Of a DNA stretch of 64,000 bases, positions 36,087 through 45,049 are shown in pieces; positions within the stretch are counted from its first letter, which is position 1; each line of letters begins with the position of its first letter. The notes under the pieces were generated by a model. That model saw only the letters and a program-made list of their open reading frames with translations. It was not told where the DNA came from and searched no databases. The DNA lies in contig JAHBZM010000001.1 of the NCBI GenBank assembly GCA_019635435.1, forward strand, positions 2,108,001 to 2,172,000, read 5' to 3'. The DNA is from Ramlibacter sp. GTDB lineage: Bacteria; Pseudomonadota; Gammaproteobacteria; Burkholderiales; Burkholderiaceae_C. A program made the position numbers and the translations under genes.

Positions 36087-37859
36087 ATGGCAACACAGAA
36101 AAAACCGGCCGTGGACGCGGTGCTCGTGGGCTTTGGCTGGACCGGCGCCATCATGGGCATGGAGCTCACGGCGGCCGGCCTCAAGGTGCTGGCGCTGGAG
36201 CGCGGCGAGAACCGCGACACGAACCCTGACTTTGCCTACCCCCGCAACACCGACGAGCTGAGCTACGGCATCCGCGGCAAGCTGTTCCAGAACCTGGCGC
36301 GCGAGACCGTGACGGTGCGCCACACGCCCGCCGACGTGGCCGTGCCTTACCGCCAGCTCGGCTCGTTCCTGCCCGGCGACGGCGTGGGCGGCGCGGGTGT
36401 GCACTGGAACGGTCACCAGTGGCGCCCGCTGCCCGACGACCTGCGCATCCGCAGCCGCACCATCGAGCGCTACGGCGCGAAATTCATTCCCGAGGGCATG
36501 CACCTGCAGGACTGGGGCGTGACCTATGAGGAGCTGGAGCCGCACTTTGACCAGTTCGAGAAAGTCTGCGGCACCTCGGGCAAGGCCGGCAACCTGCGTG
36601 GCCAGATCCAGCAGGGCGGCAACCCGTTTGAAGGCGCGCGCAGCAGCGACTACCCGCTGCCGCCGCTGGCCTCGGTCAACAGCGCGCTGGTGTTCGAGAA
36701 GGCCGCGCGCGAGCTGGGCTACCACCCGTTTCCGCAGGCCGCGGCCAATGCCTCGCGGCCCTACACCAATCCGCATGGGGCGCAGCTGGGGCCGTGCAAC
36801 TTCTGCGGGTTCTGCGAGCGCTTTGGCTGCTACAACTATGCCAAGGCCTCGCCCCAGACCACGCTGCTGCCCACGCTGATGCACCGGTCCAACTTCGAGC
36901 TGCGCACGCGCTCGCATGTGCTGCGCGTGAACATGGCGGCCGATGGCAAGCGCGCCACCGGCGTGACCTACATCGACGCGCAGGGCAACGAGGTCGAGCA
37001 GCCGGCCGACCTGGTGGTGCTGTGCGCCTACCAGTTGCACAACGTGCGGCTGCTCATGCTGTCCAGCATTGGCCAGCGCTATGACCCGGCCACCGGCAAG
37101 GGCGTGGTGGGGCGCAACTACGCCTACCAACTGGGCGGCGGTGCGGCGCTGTTCTTTGACAAGACCCAGCCCATGAACCCGTTTGTGGGCGCTGGCGCCA
37201 GCGGCAGCGTGATCGACGACTTTGACGGCGACAACTTCGACCATGGCCCTCTGGGTTTCGTTGGCGGCGCCAGCATCAACTGCATCAACACCGGCGGGCG
37301 GCCGATCCAGCAGACCAGCCTGCCGGCCGGCGCGCCCGCCTGGGGCGCGGGCTGGAAGAAGGCGCTCAAGGACAACTACCTGTACACCGCCAGCGTGGGC
37401 AGCCAGGGCTCGGTCATGGCCTACCGCGACAACTACCTGGACCTGGACCCGACCTACAAGGACGTGCACGGCCAGCCCCTGCTGCGCATGACCTTTGACT
37501 GGAAGGCCAACGACCTGGCCATGACGAAATTCATCGTGGGCAAGATCGAGGGCATCGCCCGCGCCATGGGCCCGCGTGAGTACAGGATCGGCATGAAGAA
37601 GCCGGGCGACCACTACGACCTGCGCGCCTACCAGTCCACCCACAACACCGGCGGCGCGCCCATGGGCACCGACCCGTCCACCAGCGCCGTCAACCGCTAC
37701 CTGCAAAGCTGGGACGTGCCCAATGTGTTTGTGATGGGCGCCAGCGCCTTTCCGCAGAACTTTGGCTACAACCCTACGGGCATGGTGGGCGCGCTGGCCT
37801 ACTGGTCGGCGCGCGCGATTCGCGAGCGCTACCTCAAGCAACCCGGCGCACTGGCGTGA
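36087..37859 (+). CDS. GMC-family FAD-dependent dehydrogenase, large catalytic subunit
   Basis: A 590-residue flavoprotein of the gluconate/2-ketogluconate/sorbitol dehydrogenase group. The FAD motif VLVGFGWTGAIMGMELTAAG lies near the N-terminus. GVGGAGVHWNGHQWR, a Cys-rich CNFCGFCERFGC segment and the C-terminal STHNTGGAPMGTDP and FPQNFGYNPTG active-site blocks are present. It has no signal of its own, as expected if it rides with the Tat-bearing small subunit. Start ATG at 36087 with GAAGGAG. The sugar or polyol substrate is unknown. Confidence 0.92.
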   Translation: MATQKKPAVDAVLVGFGWTGAIMGMELTAAGLKVLALERGENRDTNPDFAYPRNTDELSYGIRGKLFQNLARETVTVRHTPADVAVPYRQLGSFLPGDGVGGAGVHWNGHQWRPLPDDLRIRSRTIERYGAKFIPEGMHLQDWGVTYEELEPHFDQFEKVCGTSGKAGNLRGQIQQGGNPFEGARSSDYPLPPLASVNSALVFEKAARELGYHPFPQAAANASRPYTNPHGAQLGPCNFCGFCERFGCYNYAKASPQTTLLPTLMHRSNFELRTRSHVLRVNMAADGKRATGVTYIDAQGNEVEQPADLVVLCAYQLHNVRLLMLSSIGQRYDPATGKGVVGRNYAYQLGGGAALFFDKTQPMNPFVGAGASGSVIDDFDGDNFDHGPLGFVGGASINCINTGGRPIQQTSLPAGAPAWGAGWKKALKDNYLYTASVGSQGSVMAYRDNYLDLDPTYKDVHGQPLLRMTFDWKANDLAMTKFIVGKIEGIARAMGPREYRIGMKKPGDHYDLRAYQSTHNTGGAPMGTDPSTSAVNRYLQSWDVPNVFVMGASAFPQNFGYNPTGMVGALAYWSARAIRERYLKQPGALA

Positions 37860-37870
37860 AGGAGCAGACC

Positions 37871-39238
37871 ATGGCATGGACCTGCCTTCGGGCCTTCTTC
37901 ACTACCGCGCTGTGTGCGCTGGCCTGTGCCGGCGCGACGGCACAGTCGAAGCCGCCAGCGACAGTGCCAGCCGCTGATCCCGCGCCCACGCCCGCGTCCG
38001 CTTCCGTGCCCGACCCGCGCGACGCGGCGGTGGTGCGCGGCGAATACCTGGCGCGGGCGGGCGACTGCATCAGCTGCCACACCCGCCCGGGCGGCGCCCC
38101 GTTCGCCGGTGGCCTGCCGATGAAGACGCCGTTTGGCACCATCATCTCGACCAATATCACGCCCGAGCCGCAGCAGGGCATTGGCCAGTACACGCAGGAA
38201 GACTTCACGCGCGCCCTGCGCGAAGGCCGGGCCCGCGACGGCCACCACCTGTACCCGGCCATGCCCTACACCAGCTTCTCGCGGCTGAGTGACGCCGACC
38301 TGCAGGCGCTGTACGCCTATTTCATGAAGGGGGTGCCGCCCGCGCGCCAGGACAACCCCGTGACCGACCTGGCCTGGCCGTTCAGCATGCGCGGCCTGAT
38401 GGCGCTGTGGAACTGGCGCTACCTGCCCGACAAGCCGTTTGAGGCCGACCCGGCCCGCAGCGCGCAGTGGAACCGCGGTGCCTACCTGGTGCAGGGCCTG
38501 GGCCACTGCGGCGCCTGCCACACGCCGCGCAGCTTCACCGGGGCCGAGAAGGCCCGCTCGGAGCAGGGCGGCGAGGCTTTCCTGTCGGGCGCGGTGATCG
38601 ATGGCTGGTACGCGCAGCCGCTGCGCAACAGCGTCACGCCCGGGCTGGCCACCTGGTCAACCACCGAGATCGTGGACTACCTCAAGACCGGCCGCACGGC
38701 CCGCACCGCCGCGTTCGGACCCATGACCCAGGTGGTGAGCAACAGCACCCAGCACCTGAGCCGCGAGGACCTGGGCGCCATTGCGGGCTACCTCAAGTCC
38801 ATTGGCGGCGAGGGTGACGCGGCCGTGATCGCGCCGCCGGCCGCGACCGACGCCACAGCGGCGGCGCTGCGCCAGGGCGAGACCACCAAGCCCGGCTCGC
38901 TGGTGTTCCTCAACAACTGCGCCGCCTGCCACCGCACGGACGGAGAGGGCGCGCGCCGCACCTTCCCCTCGCTGGCGCACAACAGCGCGGTGGCCGCGTC
39001 GGACCCGACCTCGCTGATCCGCATCGTGTTGCAGGGCTCGGCCATGGCGCGCACCGCCGAGGCGCCGTCACAACTGGCCATGCCGGCCCTGGGCTGGCGC
39101 CTGACCGACGCCAACGTGGCTGACGTGCTGAGCTTCATGCGCAGCAGCTGGGGCAACCGGGCGGCGCCCGTCACGCCCGAGCAGGTGGCGCGGGTCAGGG
39201 CCGACGTGCAGGCCGCCGCGAAGGGCGCCGCACGCTGA
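37871..39238 (+). CDS. Tri-heme cytochrome c subunit of the membrane dehydrogenase
   Basis: A 455-residue secreted cytochrome. It has a Sec signal (about 1-25) and three CxxCH heme sites: CISCH (66-70), CGACH (213-217) and CAACH (350-354). This is the standard electron-transfer subunit of alcohol/gluconate dehydrogenases, passing electrons to ubiquinone or an oxidase. ATG at 37871 is chosen with AGGAG 6 nt upstream; GTG at 37856 would overlap the previous stop. Confidence 0.93.
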   Translation: MAWTCLRAFFTTALCALACAGATAQSKPPATVPAADPAPTPASASVPDPRDAAVVRGEYLARAGDCISCHTRPGGAPFAGGLPMKTPFGTIISTNITPEPQQGIGQYTQEDFTRALREGRARDGHHLYPAMPYTSFSRLSDADLQALYAYFMKGVPPARQDNPVTDLAWPFSMRGLMALWNWRYLPDKPFEADPARSAQWNRGAYLVQGLGHCGACHTPRSFTGAEKARSEQGGEAFLSGAVIDGWYAQPLRNSVTPGLATWSTTEIVDYLKTGRTARTAAFGPMTQVVSNSTQHLSREDLGAIAGYLKSIGGEGDAAVIAPPAATDATAAALRQGETTKPGSLVFLNNCAACHRTDGEGARRTFPSLAHNSAVAASDPTSLIRIVLQGSAMARTAEAPSQLAMPALGWRLTDANVADVLSFMRSSWGNRAAPVTPEQVARVRADVQAAAKGAAR

Positions 39239-39302
39239 CCCTGGCAGCGGGCGTGTCGCCAGTTCGACGCGCCCGCCGTGGCGGCGCGGCTAGCATGCGT
39301 GC

Positions 39303-39776
39303 ATGACCGAACCCGCCGCCGACACGCCTGTCCCCGAAGGCTTTCGCCCTGCCCGCATGGGCGGGCCGTTCATCAGCTTCAACGGCCCGCTGTACGCGCG
39401 GCTGGACGGTGAGCGCCTGCTGCTGGGCTTCCGGGTCGAGCCGCGGCACGCCAACCCGCTGAAGATGTGCCACGGCGGCATGCTCGCCACCTTTGCCGAC
39501 ATGCTGCTGCCCATGGCCGCGATGTACCAGGCCGAAGGGGAGCGCCGCTTCCTGCCCACCATCAGCCTGCAGATCGATTACCTCGCGCCCGCGCTGCTGG
39601 GCGCCTGGGTGCAGGGCCAGGCCGACGTGCTGCGCAGCACGCGCAACATGATGTTCATCCAGGGCCTGGTCAGCGCCGATGGCGCCCCCGCGCTGCGCGT
39701 GAGCGGCATCTTCAAGCAGGGCCCGCTGATCGGCGACGGCACCGACCGCGACCCGCTTTTGCTCCGAAATAAATAG
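39303..39776 (+). CDS. PaaI-family hotdog thioesterase
   Basis: A 157-residue single hotdog domain. CHGGMLATFADMLLPMAA is the HGG(M/A) active-site helix of PaaI thioesterases, with LPTISLQIDYLAPALLGAWV as the following strands. It probably hydrolyses an acyl-CoA. Its 3' end touches a dispersed repeat and converges on the next gene. Confidence 0.9.
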   Translation: MTEPAADTPVPEGFRPARMGGPFISFNGPLYARLDGERLLLGFRVEPRHANPLKMCHGGMLATFADMLLPMAAMYQAEGERRFLPTISLQIDYLAPALLGAWVQGQADVLRSTRNMMFIQGLVSADGAPALRVSGIFKQGPLIGDGTDRDPLLLRNK

Positions 39777-39817
39777 CAAAGAGTGGCCGCCAGTCCTGGA
39801 CTCCAGCCCTGTTTGAC
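39771..39817. repeat. Dispersed intergenic repeat, copy 6
   Basis: AAATAGCAAAGAGTGGCCGC, CCTGGACTCCAGCCCTGTTT: the standard order. It fills the gap between the convergent thioesterase and 87-residue protein genes and includes the thioesterase stop codon. Confidence 0.75.
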
Positions 39818-40081
39818 CTAAATTTGTCCCGTGGGCCCCCGACCCGTGGGGCACAGCTGGTTGACGGGCACCTCGCCGCGGATGTATTGCTCCTCTTCCT
39901 CGGGCGTGGCCAGCCGGACCTGCTCCAGCTGCTGGCGCCTGCCGTAGTAGTCCTCGAGCAGGCGGGCCATTTCGGCCGGGACATCAGTGCCTTGCGGGAA
40001 CGCCTTGAGCCAGCGCCGTGCGCGCCCGTCGAAAAGAAACTCGATCACCCAGACCTGGCTGGTTTTGAAGAAGGGCGGCAT
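39818..40081 (-). CDS. Small conserved protein of unknown function
   Basis: An 87-residue soluble protein. MPPFFKTSQVWVIEFLFDGRARRWLKAF reads as two strands, then LLEDYYGRRQQLEQVRLATPEEEEQYIRGE is helical. No domain is recognised. Its stop codon lies at the edge of a dispersed repeat. It is 7 nt downstream of the SRPBCC gene on the same strand. Confidence 0.65.
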   Translation of the reverse strand: MPPFFKTSQVWVIEFLFDGRARRWLKAFPQGTDVPAEMARLLEDYYGRRQQLEQVRLATPEEEEQYIRGEVPVNQLCPTGRGPTGQI

Positions 40082-40088
40082 GCGGGCC

Positions 40089-40619
40089 TCAGTTTGCCTC
40101 CGCCACCCGTTTCATGTCGGCCAGGCCGGCCTCGAAGTCGGGGCCGACCATGGCCTCCATGCTGAAAAACGTGGTCATGAGCCTGCTGATGTAGGGGCTG
40201 GGGCCGAACATGGCCCAGTTCACCAGCGTGCCGTCGCCCTGCGGCTTGAGCGTGAAATCGGCCATGTTGTGGGCCTCGAACGGGCTGATGAAGTCGAGCT
40301 TGATCAGCACCCGCGCGGGCACGGCCGATTCGGTGATCTCCATGCGCCCCTGGCCCACGTTCTTGTTGCCGTCCCAGGCATAGACCGAGCCCACGCCGCT
40401 GGCCGGGCCGCTGCGGGTGCGCTTCATGGCCGGGTCTTTCTTTTCCCAGGGCGACCACCGGGGCCAGGCGTCGAAGTTGTTGATCAGCGCATGCACCTTC
40501 TCGGGCGGCGCCTTGATGGTGATGCTTCGTTCGATGCGGAAGCTGTCGGGCTTGGTGGCGGCGTAGATCAGCACGCCGGCAACGAGCAGGACGACGACGA
40601 GGGCAATGGTTTTGAGCAT
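40089..40619 (-). CDS. SRPBCC (START/polyketide cyclase) family protein
   Basis: A 176-residue protein with an N-terminal hydrophobic helix (LKTIALVVVLLVAGVLIYAAT), probably a membrane anchor. A SRPBCC ligand-binding domain follows (IERSITIKAPPEKVHALINNFDAWPRWSPW, then VGSVYAWDG and LKPQGDGTLVNW). The ligand is unknown. It lies 59 bp downstream of the MFS exporter gene. Confidence 0.87.
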   Translation of the reverse strand: MLKTIALVVVLLVAGVLIYAATKPDSFRIERSITIKAPPEKVHALINNFDAWPRWSPWEKKDPAMKRTRSGPASGVGSVYAWDGNKNVGQGRMEITESAVPARVLIKLDFISPFEAHNMADFTLKPQGDGTLVNWAMFGPSPYISRLMTTFFSMEAMVGPDFEAGLADMKRVAEAN

Positions 40620-40678
40620 GAGGAACTCCCGGGTGAAAACTGGATGACTGAAATGACGAAGGTGGGCGGGGCGCCGCG

Positions 40679-42115
40679 TCAGTGCGCGGGTGCGGCCTGC
40701 GCCATCCCGGTGGCGGCACCGGTGCGGATCAGCAGCGCGCTGAGCAGCGCCGCCACGCCGGCAAACACGGCGCCCACCACAAAGGCTGTCTGGTAGCCGC
40801 CGTTGAGCGCGAGCGGCAGCGCCACGCCGCGCGCCAGCAGGCCCGTGGTGCGCGCGGCCGCCAGGCTGGCCAGCACGGCCAGGCCGAGCGCGCCGCCCAT
40901 CATGAAGGCGGTGTTGACCACGCCCGAGGCCAGGCCGGAGTCGGCCGGGCTCACGTCGCTCATGGCGGCCAGCAGCAGCGGGTTGAACGCAATGCCCGCG
41001 CCCAGGCCCAGCAGCAGCATGCCCGGCAGCACATGCACGGCAAACTGGCCACCGGCCGGCGCCTGGGCAAACAGCAGCAGGCCCACGGCGGCCAGGCCCA
41101 GGCCCGTGGCCAGCGGCCCGCGGATGCCAAAGCGCATCACGATGCGCGCCGACAGCCCCAGCGAGAACGCCGCCATGATCAGGTTGGCGGGCAGGAAGGC
41201 CAGGCCCACCTGCATGGCGCTGTAGCCCAGCACCAGCTGCAGGTACAGCGCCGAGATGAAGAACCACGCAAACATGGCCGCCGCCCACAGCACGCCCACC
41301 ACGTTGGCGGTGGACACATTGCGCAGCCGGAACAGCGCCAGAGGCATCAGCGGCGCGGCCACGCGCGACTCGATGGCGATGAACGCCGCCATCAGCAGCG
41401 CCGCCGCGCCCAGCAGCCCCAGCGTCTGGCCGGAGCGCCAGCCTGCTTCGTTGCCGTTGACCACGCCGTACACCGCGAGCATGAGCGACAGCGTGACCGT
41501 GAGCGCGCCGGCCACGTCCAGCCGCTGGCCCGCCGAGCCAGCGCCCGGGGCGATCAGCCGCAGGCACAGCGCATACACGGCCACGCCAATGGGCAGATTG
41601 ACCAGGAAGATCCAGTGCCAGCTCAGCGTGCTGGTGAGCAGGCCGCCCAGCAGCACGCCAATGCTGCCGCCACCCGCGCAGACAAAGCCGTACACGCCCA
41701 TGGCCCTGGCGCGCTCGCCAGGCTCGGTGAACAGGTTCATGATCAGCGACAGCGCCACGGCCGACACCACGGCGCCGCCCAGGCCCTGCACCGCGCGGGC
41801 CGCCACCAGCAGCCCCTGCGAATGGGCCACGCCGCAGGCCAGCGAGGCCAGCGTGAACAGCACGATGCCGGCCAGGAACATGCGGCGGTGGCCGAACAGG
41901 TCACCCAGCCGCCCGCCCAGCAGCAGAAAGCCGCCAAAGGTCAGCATGTAGGCATTGACCACCCAGACCAGCGAGGTCTCGGTGAACTTCAGATCCTGTC
42001 GGATCGAGGGCAGGGCCACGTTCACGATGGTCGTGTCCAGCACGATCATCAGCACGCCCAGGCACAGCACCATCAGGGCCAGCCAGCGCTGGCGGGAAGA
42101 GGAAGACGAGTTCAT
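40679..42115 (-). CDS. MFS drug exporter, DHA2 (EmrB/QacA) family
   Basis: A 478-residue protein with about 14 transmembrane helices. Motif A-like GGRLGDLFGHRRMFLAG, VLDTTIVNVALPSIRQDL in helix 1 (motif D1 of DHA2 transporters) and GPLATGLGLAAVGLLL are visible. It exports small organic compounds by proton antiport. The neighbours DUF1428 and SRPBCC suggest a small stress or detoxification cluster; no dedicated regulator is seen. Confidence 0.92.
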   Translation of the reverse strand: MNSSSSSRQRWLALMVLCLGVLMIVLDTTIVNVALPSIRQDLKFTETSLVWVVNAYMLTFGGFLLLGGRLGDLFGHRRMFLAGIVLFTLASLACGVAHSQGLLVAARAVQGLGGAVVSAVALSLIMNLFTEPGERARAMGVYGFVCAGGGSIGVLLGGLLTSTLSWHWIFLVNLPIGVAVYALCLRLIAPGAGSAGQRLDVAGALTVTLSLMLAVYGVVNGNEAGWRSGQTLGLLGAAALLMAAFIAIESRVAAPLMPLALFRLRNVSTANVVGVLWAAAMFAWFFISALYLQLVLGYSAMQVGLAFLPANLIMAAFSLGLSARIVMRFGIRGPLATGLGLAAVGLLLFAQAPAGGQFAVHVLPGMLLLGLGAGIAFNPLLLAAMSDVSPADSGLASGVVNTAFMMGGALGLAVLASLAAARTTGLLARGVALPLALNGGYQTAFVVGAVFAGVAALLSALLIRTGAATGMAQAAPAH

Positions 42116-42133
42116 GGTTGCAAGGCGCCCGTG

Positions 42134-42493
42134 TCAGTACACCACCTGGGTCTTGAAGCCACCCCAGATCATTCGCTTGCCATCAAACGGCATGGTCTTG
42201 GGGTCCATGGCCTGGATGCGCGGGTCGGCCATGACCTTCTTGTTGACGGCGTCGCGCTGCTTGCGCGACTTGTAGGTGATCCACGAGAACCACACCACCT
42301 CGTCGGCCTTGAGCTTGACCGCCTGCGGGAACGAGGTGAGCTTGCCGGGCTTCACATCATCGGCCATGCATTCGGTGTAGCTCAGCGCACCGTGCTCCAT
42401 CCAGATCTTGCCGGCCTTGCGGGCCAGGCGGCGGTAGGCCTCGCTCTGGGCCTTGGGCACCGCGAGCAGAAAGCCATCGACGTAGCTTGCCAT
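42134..42493 (-). CDS. DUF1428 family protein
   Basis: A 119-residue protein with YVDGFLLAVPKAQSEAYRRLARKAGKIWMEHGALSY and VWFSWITYKSRKQRDAVNKKVMADPRI, the DUF1428 pattern (dimeric ferredoxin-like barrel). ATG at 42493 has AAGGAG at correct spacing; the ATG two codons upstream touches the ribosome site. Function unknown. Confidence 0.9.
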   Translation of the reverse strand: MASYVDGFLLAVPKAQSEAYRRLARKAGKIWMEHGALSYTECMADDVKPGKLTSFPQAVKLKADEVVWFSWITYKSRKQRDAVNKKVMADPRIQAMDPKTMPFDGKRMIWGGFKTQVVY

Positions 42494-42595
42494 GTCCATC
42501 TCCTTGCAAAAGGGGTTAAAAAAATCTGCGTCCTGCCTGCACGACGAAGAGCCCGGGCAGGATTCGACATCGCCCAGCCTGCATTTGCCTAAGGG

Positions 42596-44128
42596 TTAAC
42601 CCGGGGAAATGGGGGAAGCTGTTTCCTGGCGTTGCAGGGTGGCCGCCGCCAGGAAAGCCGCCGCCACCATGATCAAGGCGCTCAGGGCCGCGCATGCCCG
42701 CAGGCCCTGCACAAAGGCCAGCCGGGCCGCGCCCTGCAGGGCCGGACCGGCGGGCTCGGGCCACTGCGCCGCGAGCGCCAGCGCGCCGCCCACGGTGCTG
42801 CGCGCGGCTTCGATGGCCATGGCCGACAGACCCGGCGGCAGCGCGTCGGCCATGGCGTTGCGGTAAATGGCCGCGGCGACGCTGCCCAGCACGGCAATGC
42901 CCAGCGCGCCGCCAAACTCGCTGCTGGTCTCTGACAGGGCGGAGGCCGCCCCCGTGCGCTCAGGCGGCGCGGTGCTGATCACCACGTCGGTGGTCAGGGC
43001 CACCACGGGTGACAGGCCCAGTGCAAACACCACCGTGCCGGCCACCAGCAGCGCCAGTGCCTGGGTGTCCACCTGGCTGATCATGGCAAAACCCAGGGCG
43101 CCCATGACCAGGCCGCCCACCATCACGCGCGGCGTGCCCAGCCGGCGCACCAGCAGCGGCACCACGAATGACCCCGCAATGAAGCCCAGCGCCGAGGGCA
43201 GCGTCCACAGCCCGGCCTGCAGCGGCGCCATGCCCAGCACCAGTTGCAGGTACTGCGCCTCGTAGAGAAATGCCGCAAACATGGCAAAGAAGCTCAGGAT
43301 GTTGATCAGCAGCGCCGCGCCAAAGCCCGGCCGGCGCAGCAGGGCCAGGTCAATCAGCGGCACGGCCAGCCGCTGCTGGCGCACCACAAACAGCGCGCCC
43401 AGCAGCAGCCCGGTGGCCATGGCCAGCAGGCCCAGGGGCGTGACCCCGTGCTCGGCCATGCGCTTCATGCCAAAAATGATGCTGAGCACCGCGGCCATGG
43501 ACAGCGCGGCGCTGGCAATGTCGAGCCGGCCAGCATGCGGGTCGCGGAACTCGGGCAGCAGCAGCGGCCCCAGCACCAGCAGCAGCACCATAACGGGCAC
43601 CGCGAGCAGGAACACCGCCTGCCAGCTGAAGTGCGCCAGCACCACGCCGCCGAGCAGCGGGCCGATGGCGCCGCCGGTGGAAAAGCTGGCAATCCACACC
43701 CCAATCGCAATGCGCCGCTCATGCGGGTCGTGGAACATGTTGCGGATCAGCGAGAGCGTGGACGGCGCCAGTGTGGCGCCCGCCACGCCCAGCAGTGCGC
43801 GCGCGGCAATCAGCATGTTGGCGCTGTGCGAGAGCGCCGCCAGCACCGAGGCCACGCCAAAGGCCGCCGCGCCAATCATCAGCAGGCGGCGCCGGCCGAT
43901 GCGGTCGCCCAGCGTGCCCATGGTGATGAGCGAGCCCGCGACCAGAAAGCCGTAGATGTCCACGATCCACAGCATCTGCGCGGCGCTGGGTTTGAGGTCG
44001 GCGGTGATGGCCGGAATGGCCAGGTTCAGCACCGACAGGTCCATCGCGTACAGCAGGCAGGGCAGGGCGATCACGGCCAGGCCGATCCACTCGCGGCGGC
44101 TGGCCTGCGGGCCGGGCAGGGGGGCCAT
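42596..44128 (-). CDS. MFS transporter, DHA2-type (SmvA-like)
   Basis: A 510-residue, 14-helix exporter with LLYAMDLSVLNLAIPAITADL, VDIYGFLVAGSLITMGTLGDRIGRRRLL (motif A) and SFSTGGAIGPLLGGVVL (motif C). It resembles SmvA/methyl viologen-type multidrug exporters. ATG at 44128 is chosen, 4 nt after the creA stop; the longer frame overlaps creA. A second DHA2 exporter gene lies 480 bp downstream. Confidence 0.9.
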   Translation of the reverse strand: MAPLPGPQASRREWIGLAVIALPCLLYAMDLSVLNLAIPAITADLKPSAAQMLWIVDIYGFLVAGSLITMGTLGDRIGRRRLLMIGAAAFGVASVLAALSHSANMLIAARALLGVAGATLAPSTLSLIRNMFHDPHERRIAIGVWIASFSTGGAIGPLLGGVVLAHFSWQAVFLLAVPVMVLLLVLGPLLLPEFRDPHAGRLDIASAALSMAAVLSIIFGMKRMAEHGVTPLGLLAMATGLLLGALFVVRQQRLAVPLIDLALLRRPGFGAALLINILSFFAMFAAFLYEAQYLQLVLGMAPLQAGLWTLPSALGFIAGSFVVPLLVRRLGTPRVMVGGLVMGALGFAMISQVDTQALALLVAGTVVFALGLSPVVALTTDVVISTAPPERTGAASALSETSSEFGGALGIAVLGSVAAAIYRNAMADALPPGLSAMAIEAARSTVGGALALAAQWPEPAGPALQGAARLAFVQGLRACAALSALIMVAAAFLAAATLQRQETASPISPG

Positions 44129-44132
44129 GCGC

Positions 44133-44609
44133 TTACTTGAGGGGGATAACCGTGCCCGGCGGCAGCGCCACGGCGGTGACCGCGTTTTGCGGCGAGCCTT
44201 CAATCACGCGGTCGGAGTAGGTGAGGTAAACCAGCGTGTTGCGCCTGGTGTCGACCATGCGGATCACGCGCAGCTTCTTGAACACCAGCGAGATGCGTTC
44301 GCTGAACATCTCTTCCTGCTTGTCCAGCGGCTTGCCCGTGGGGAAGGTGATGGGGCCGGTCTGGCGGCAGGCAATCGACGCCTCGGCCTTGTCCTCGGCC
44401 AGGCCCAGCCCGCCCTTGATGCCGCCGGTCTTGGCGCGCGACACATAGCAGGTCACGCCGCCGACCTTGGGGTCGTCATAGGCGTCGACCACGATCTTGT
44501 GGTCGGGCCCGAAGAACTTGAACACCGTGTCGACTTCGCCGACCGATTCGCCGCCGGCCTTGCCGCAGGCGGCCAGCAGCAGCGCGATCATGAGGCTGTA
44601 TTTTTTCAT
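44133..44609 (-). CDS. creA: CreA family periplasmic protein
   Basis: A 158-residue protein with a short signal or lipoprotein-like start (LMIALLLAACGKAGG, a lipobox with Cys15), then VDTVFKFFGPDHKIVVDAYDDPKVGGVTCYVSRAKTGGIKGGLGLAEDKAEASIACRQ, the CreA (DUF) hallmark. Function is unknown. It heads a minus-strand pair with the MFS gene. Confidence 0.93.
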   Translation of the reverse strand: MKKYSLMIALLLAACGKAGGESVGEVDTVFKFFGPDHKIVVDAYDDPKVGGVTCYVSRAKTGGIKGGLGLAEDKAEASIACRQTGPITFPTGKPLDKQEEMFSERISLVFKKLRVIRMVDTRRNTLVYLTYSDRVIEGSPQNAVTAVALPPGTVIPLK

Positions 44610-44667
44610 CCCTCTGTCCTGGTTGGGGGAAACAGCCTTGGACTGTAGCGGCTTTGCCGCCGGGGCG

Positions 44668-44862
44668 TCAGAGCAGGCCGCGTGCGTCGGCGGCGCGGAT
44701 GACCTGCATCAACTCGTCCACATCATCGGCCGTGGCCAGCGGCTTGCTGAGCGCCTGCTGCAGGTGGCGCGGCAGGCGCAGCGGCGGCGGTGGCCGGGTG
44801 GGCCGGGTCTGGGTGCTGGCGTCGGCATGGGCCGGCTCGGGGGTGGGGTACAGAAAAATCAT
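44668..44862 (-). CDS. Possible small protein, unknown function
   Basis: A 64-residue frame, proline-rich at the start and with a helical end (DDVDELMQVIRAADARGLL). It has no clear Shine-Dalgarno and no recognised family. Kept as tentative because the C-terminal half looks like a genuine amphipathic helix and no other gene fills 44610-45007. Confidence 0.3.
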   Translation of the reverse strand: MIFLYPTPEPAHADASTQTRPTRPPPPLRLPRHLQQALSKPLATADDVDELMQVIRAADARGLL

Positions 44863-45007
44863 GGCGTGCTTTCAAATCATCAATGGCTTGATGATGCGAG
44901 GCGCGCCGGGGCGCTCTGGTAGGCGGGGCGGGTATTTGGCTGTCAGCTTCGTCGGGTGGGCTTGTAGGCGATTGGCTTACTTTGCAGGCGGCTAGCCGGG
45001 GTGGGCG

Positions 45008-45028
45008 GCCCTTATGGATTCCTGACGC
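45008..45028 (+). promoter_or_regulatory. KdpE-like box upstream of the kdpD-like gene
   Basis: GCCCTTATGGATTCCTGACGC is nearly the same as the box before kup at 47250-47271 and resembles the E. coli KdpE site (TTATACTTTTTTTACACCCC). It ends 22 bp before the sensor gene. Confidence 0.6.
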
Positions 45029-45049
45029 TTCCCCTGCCACACTTCGGTC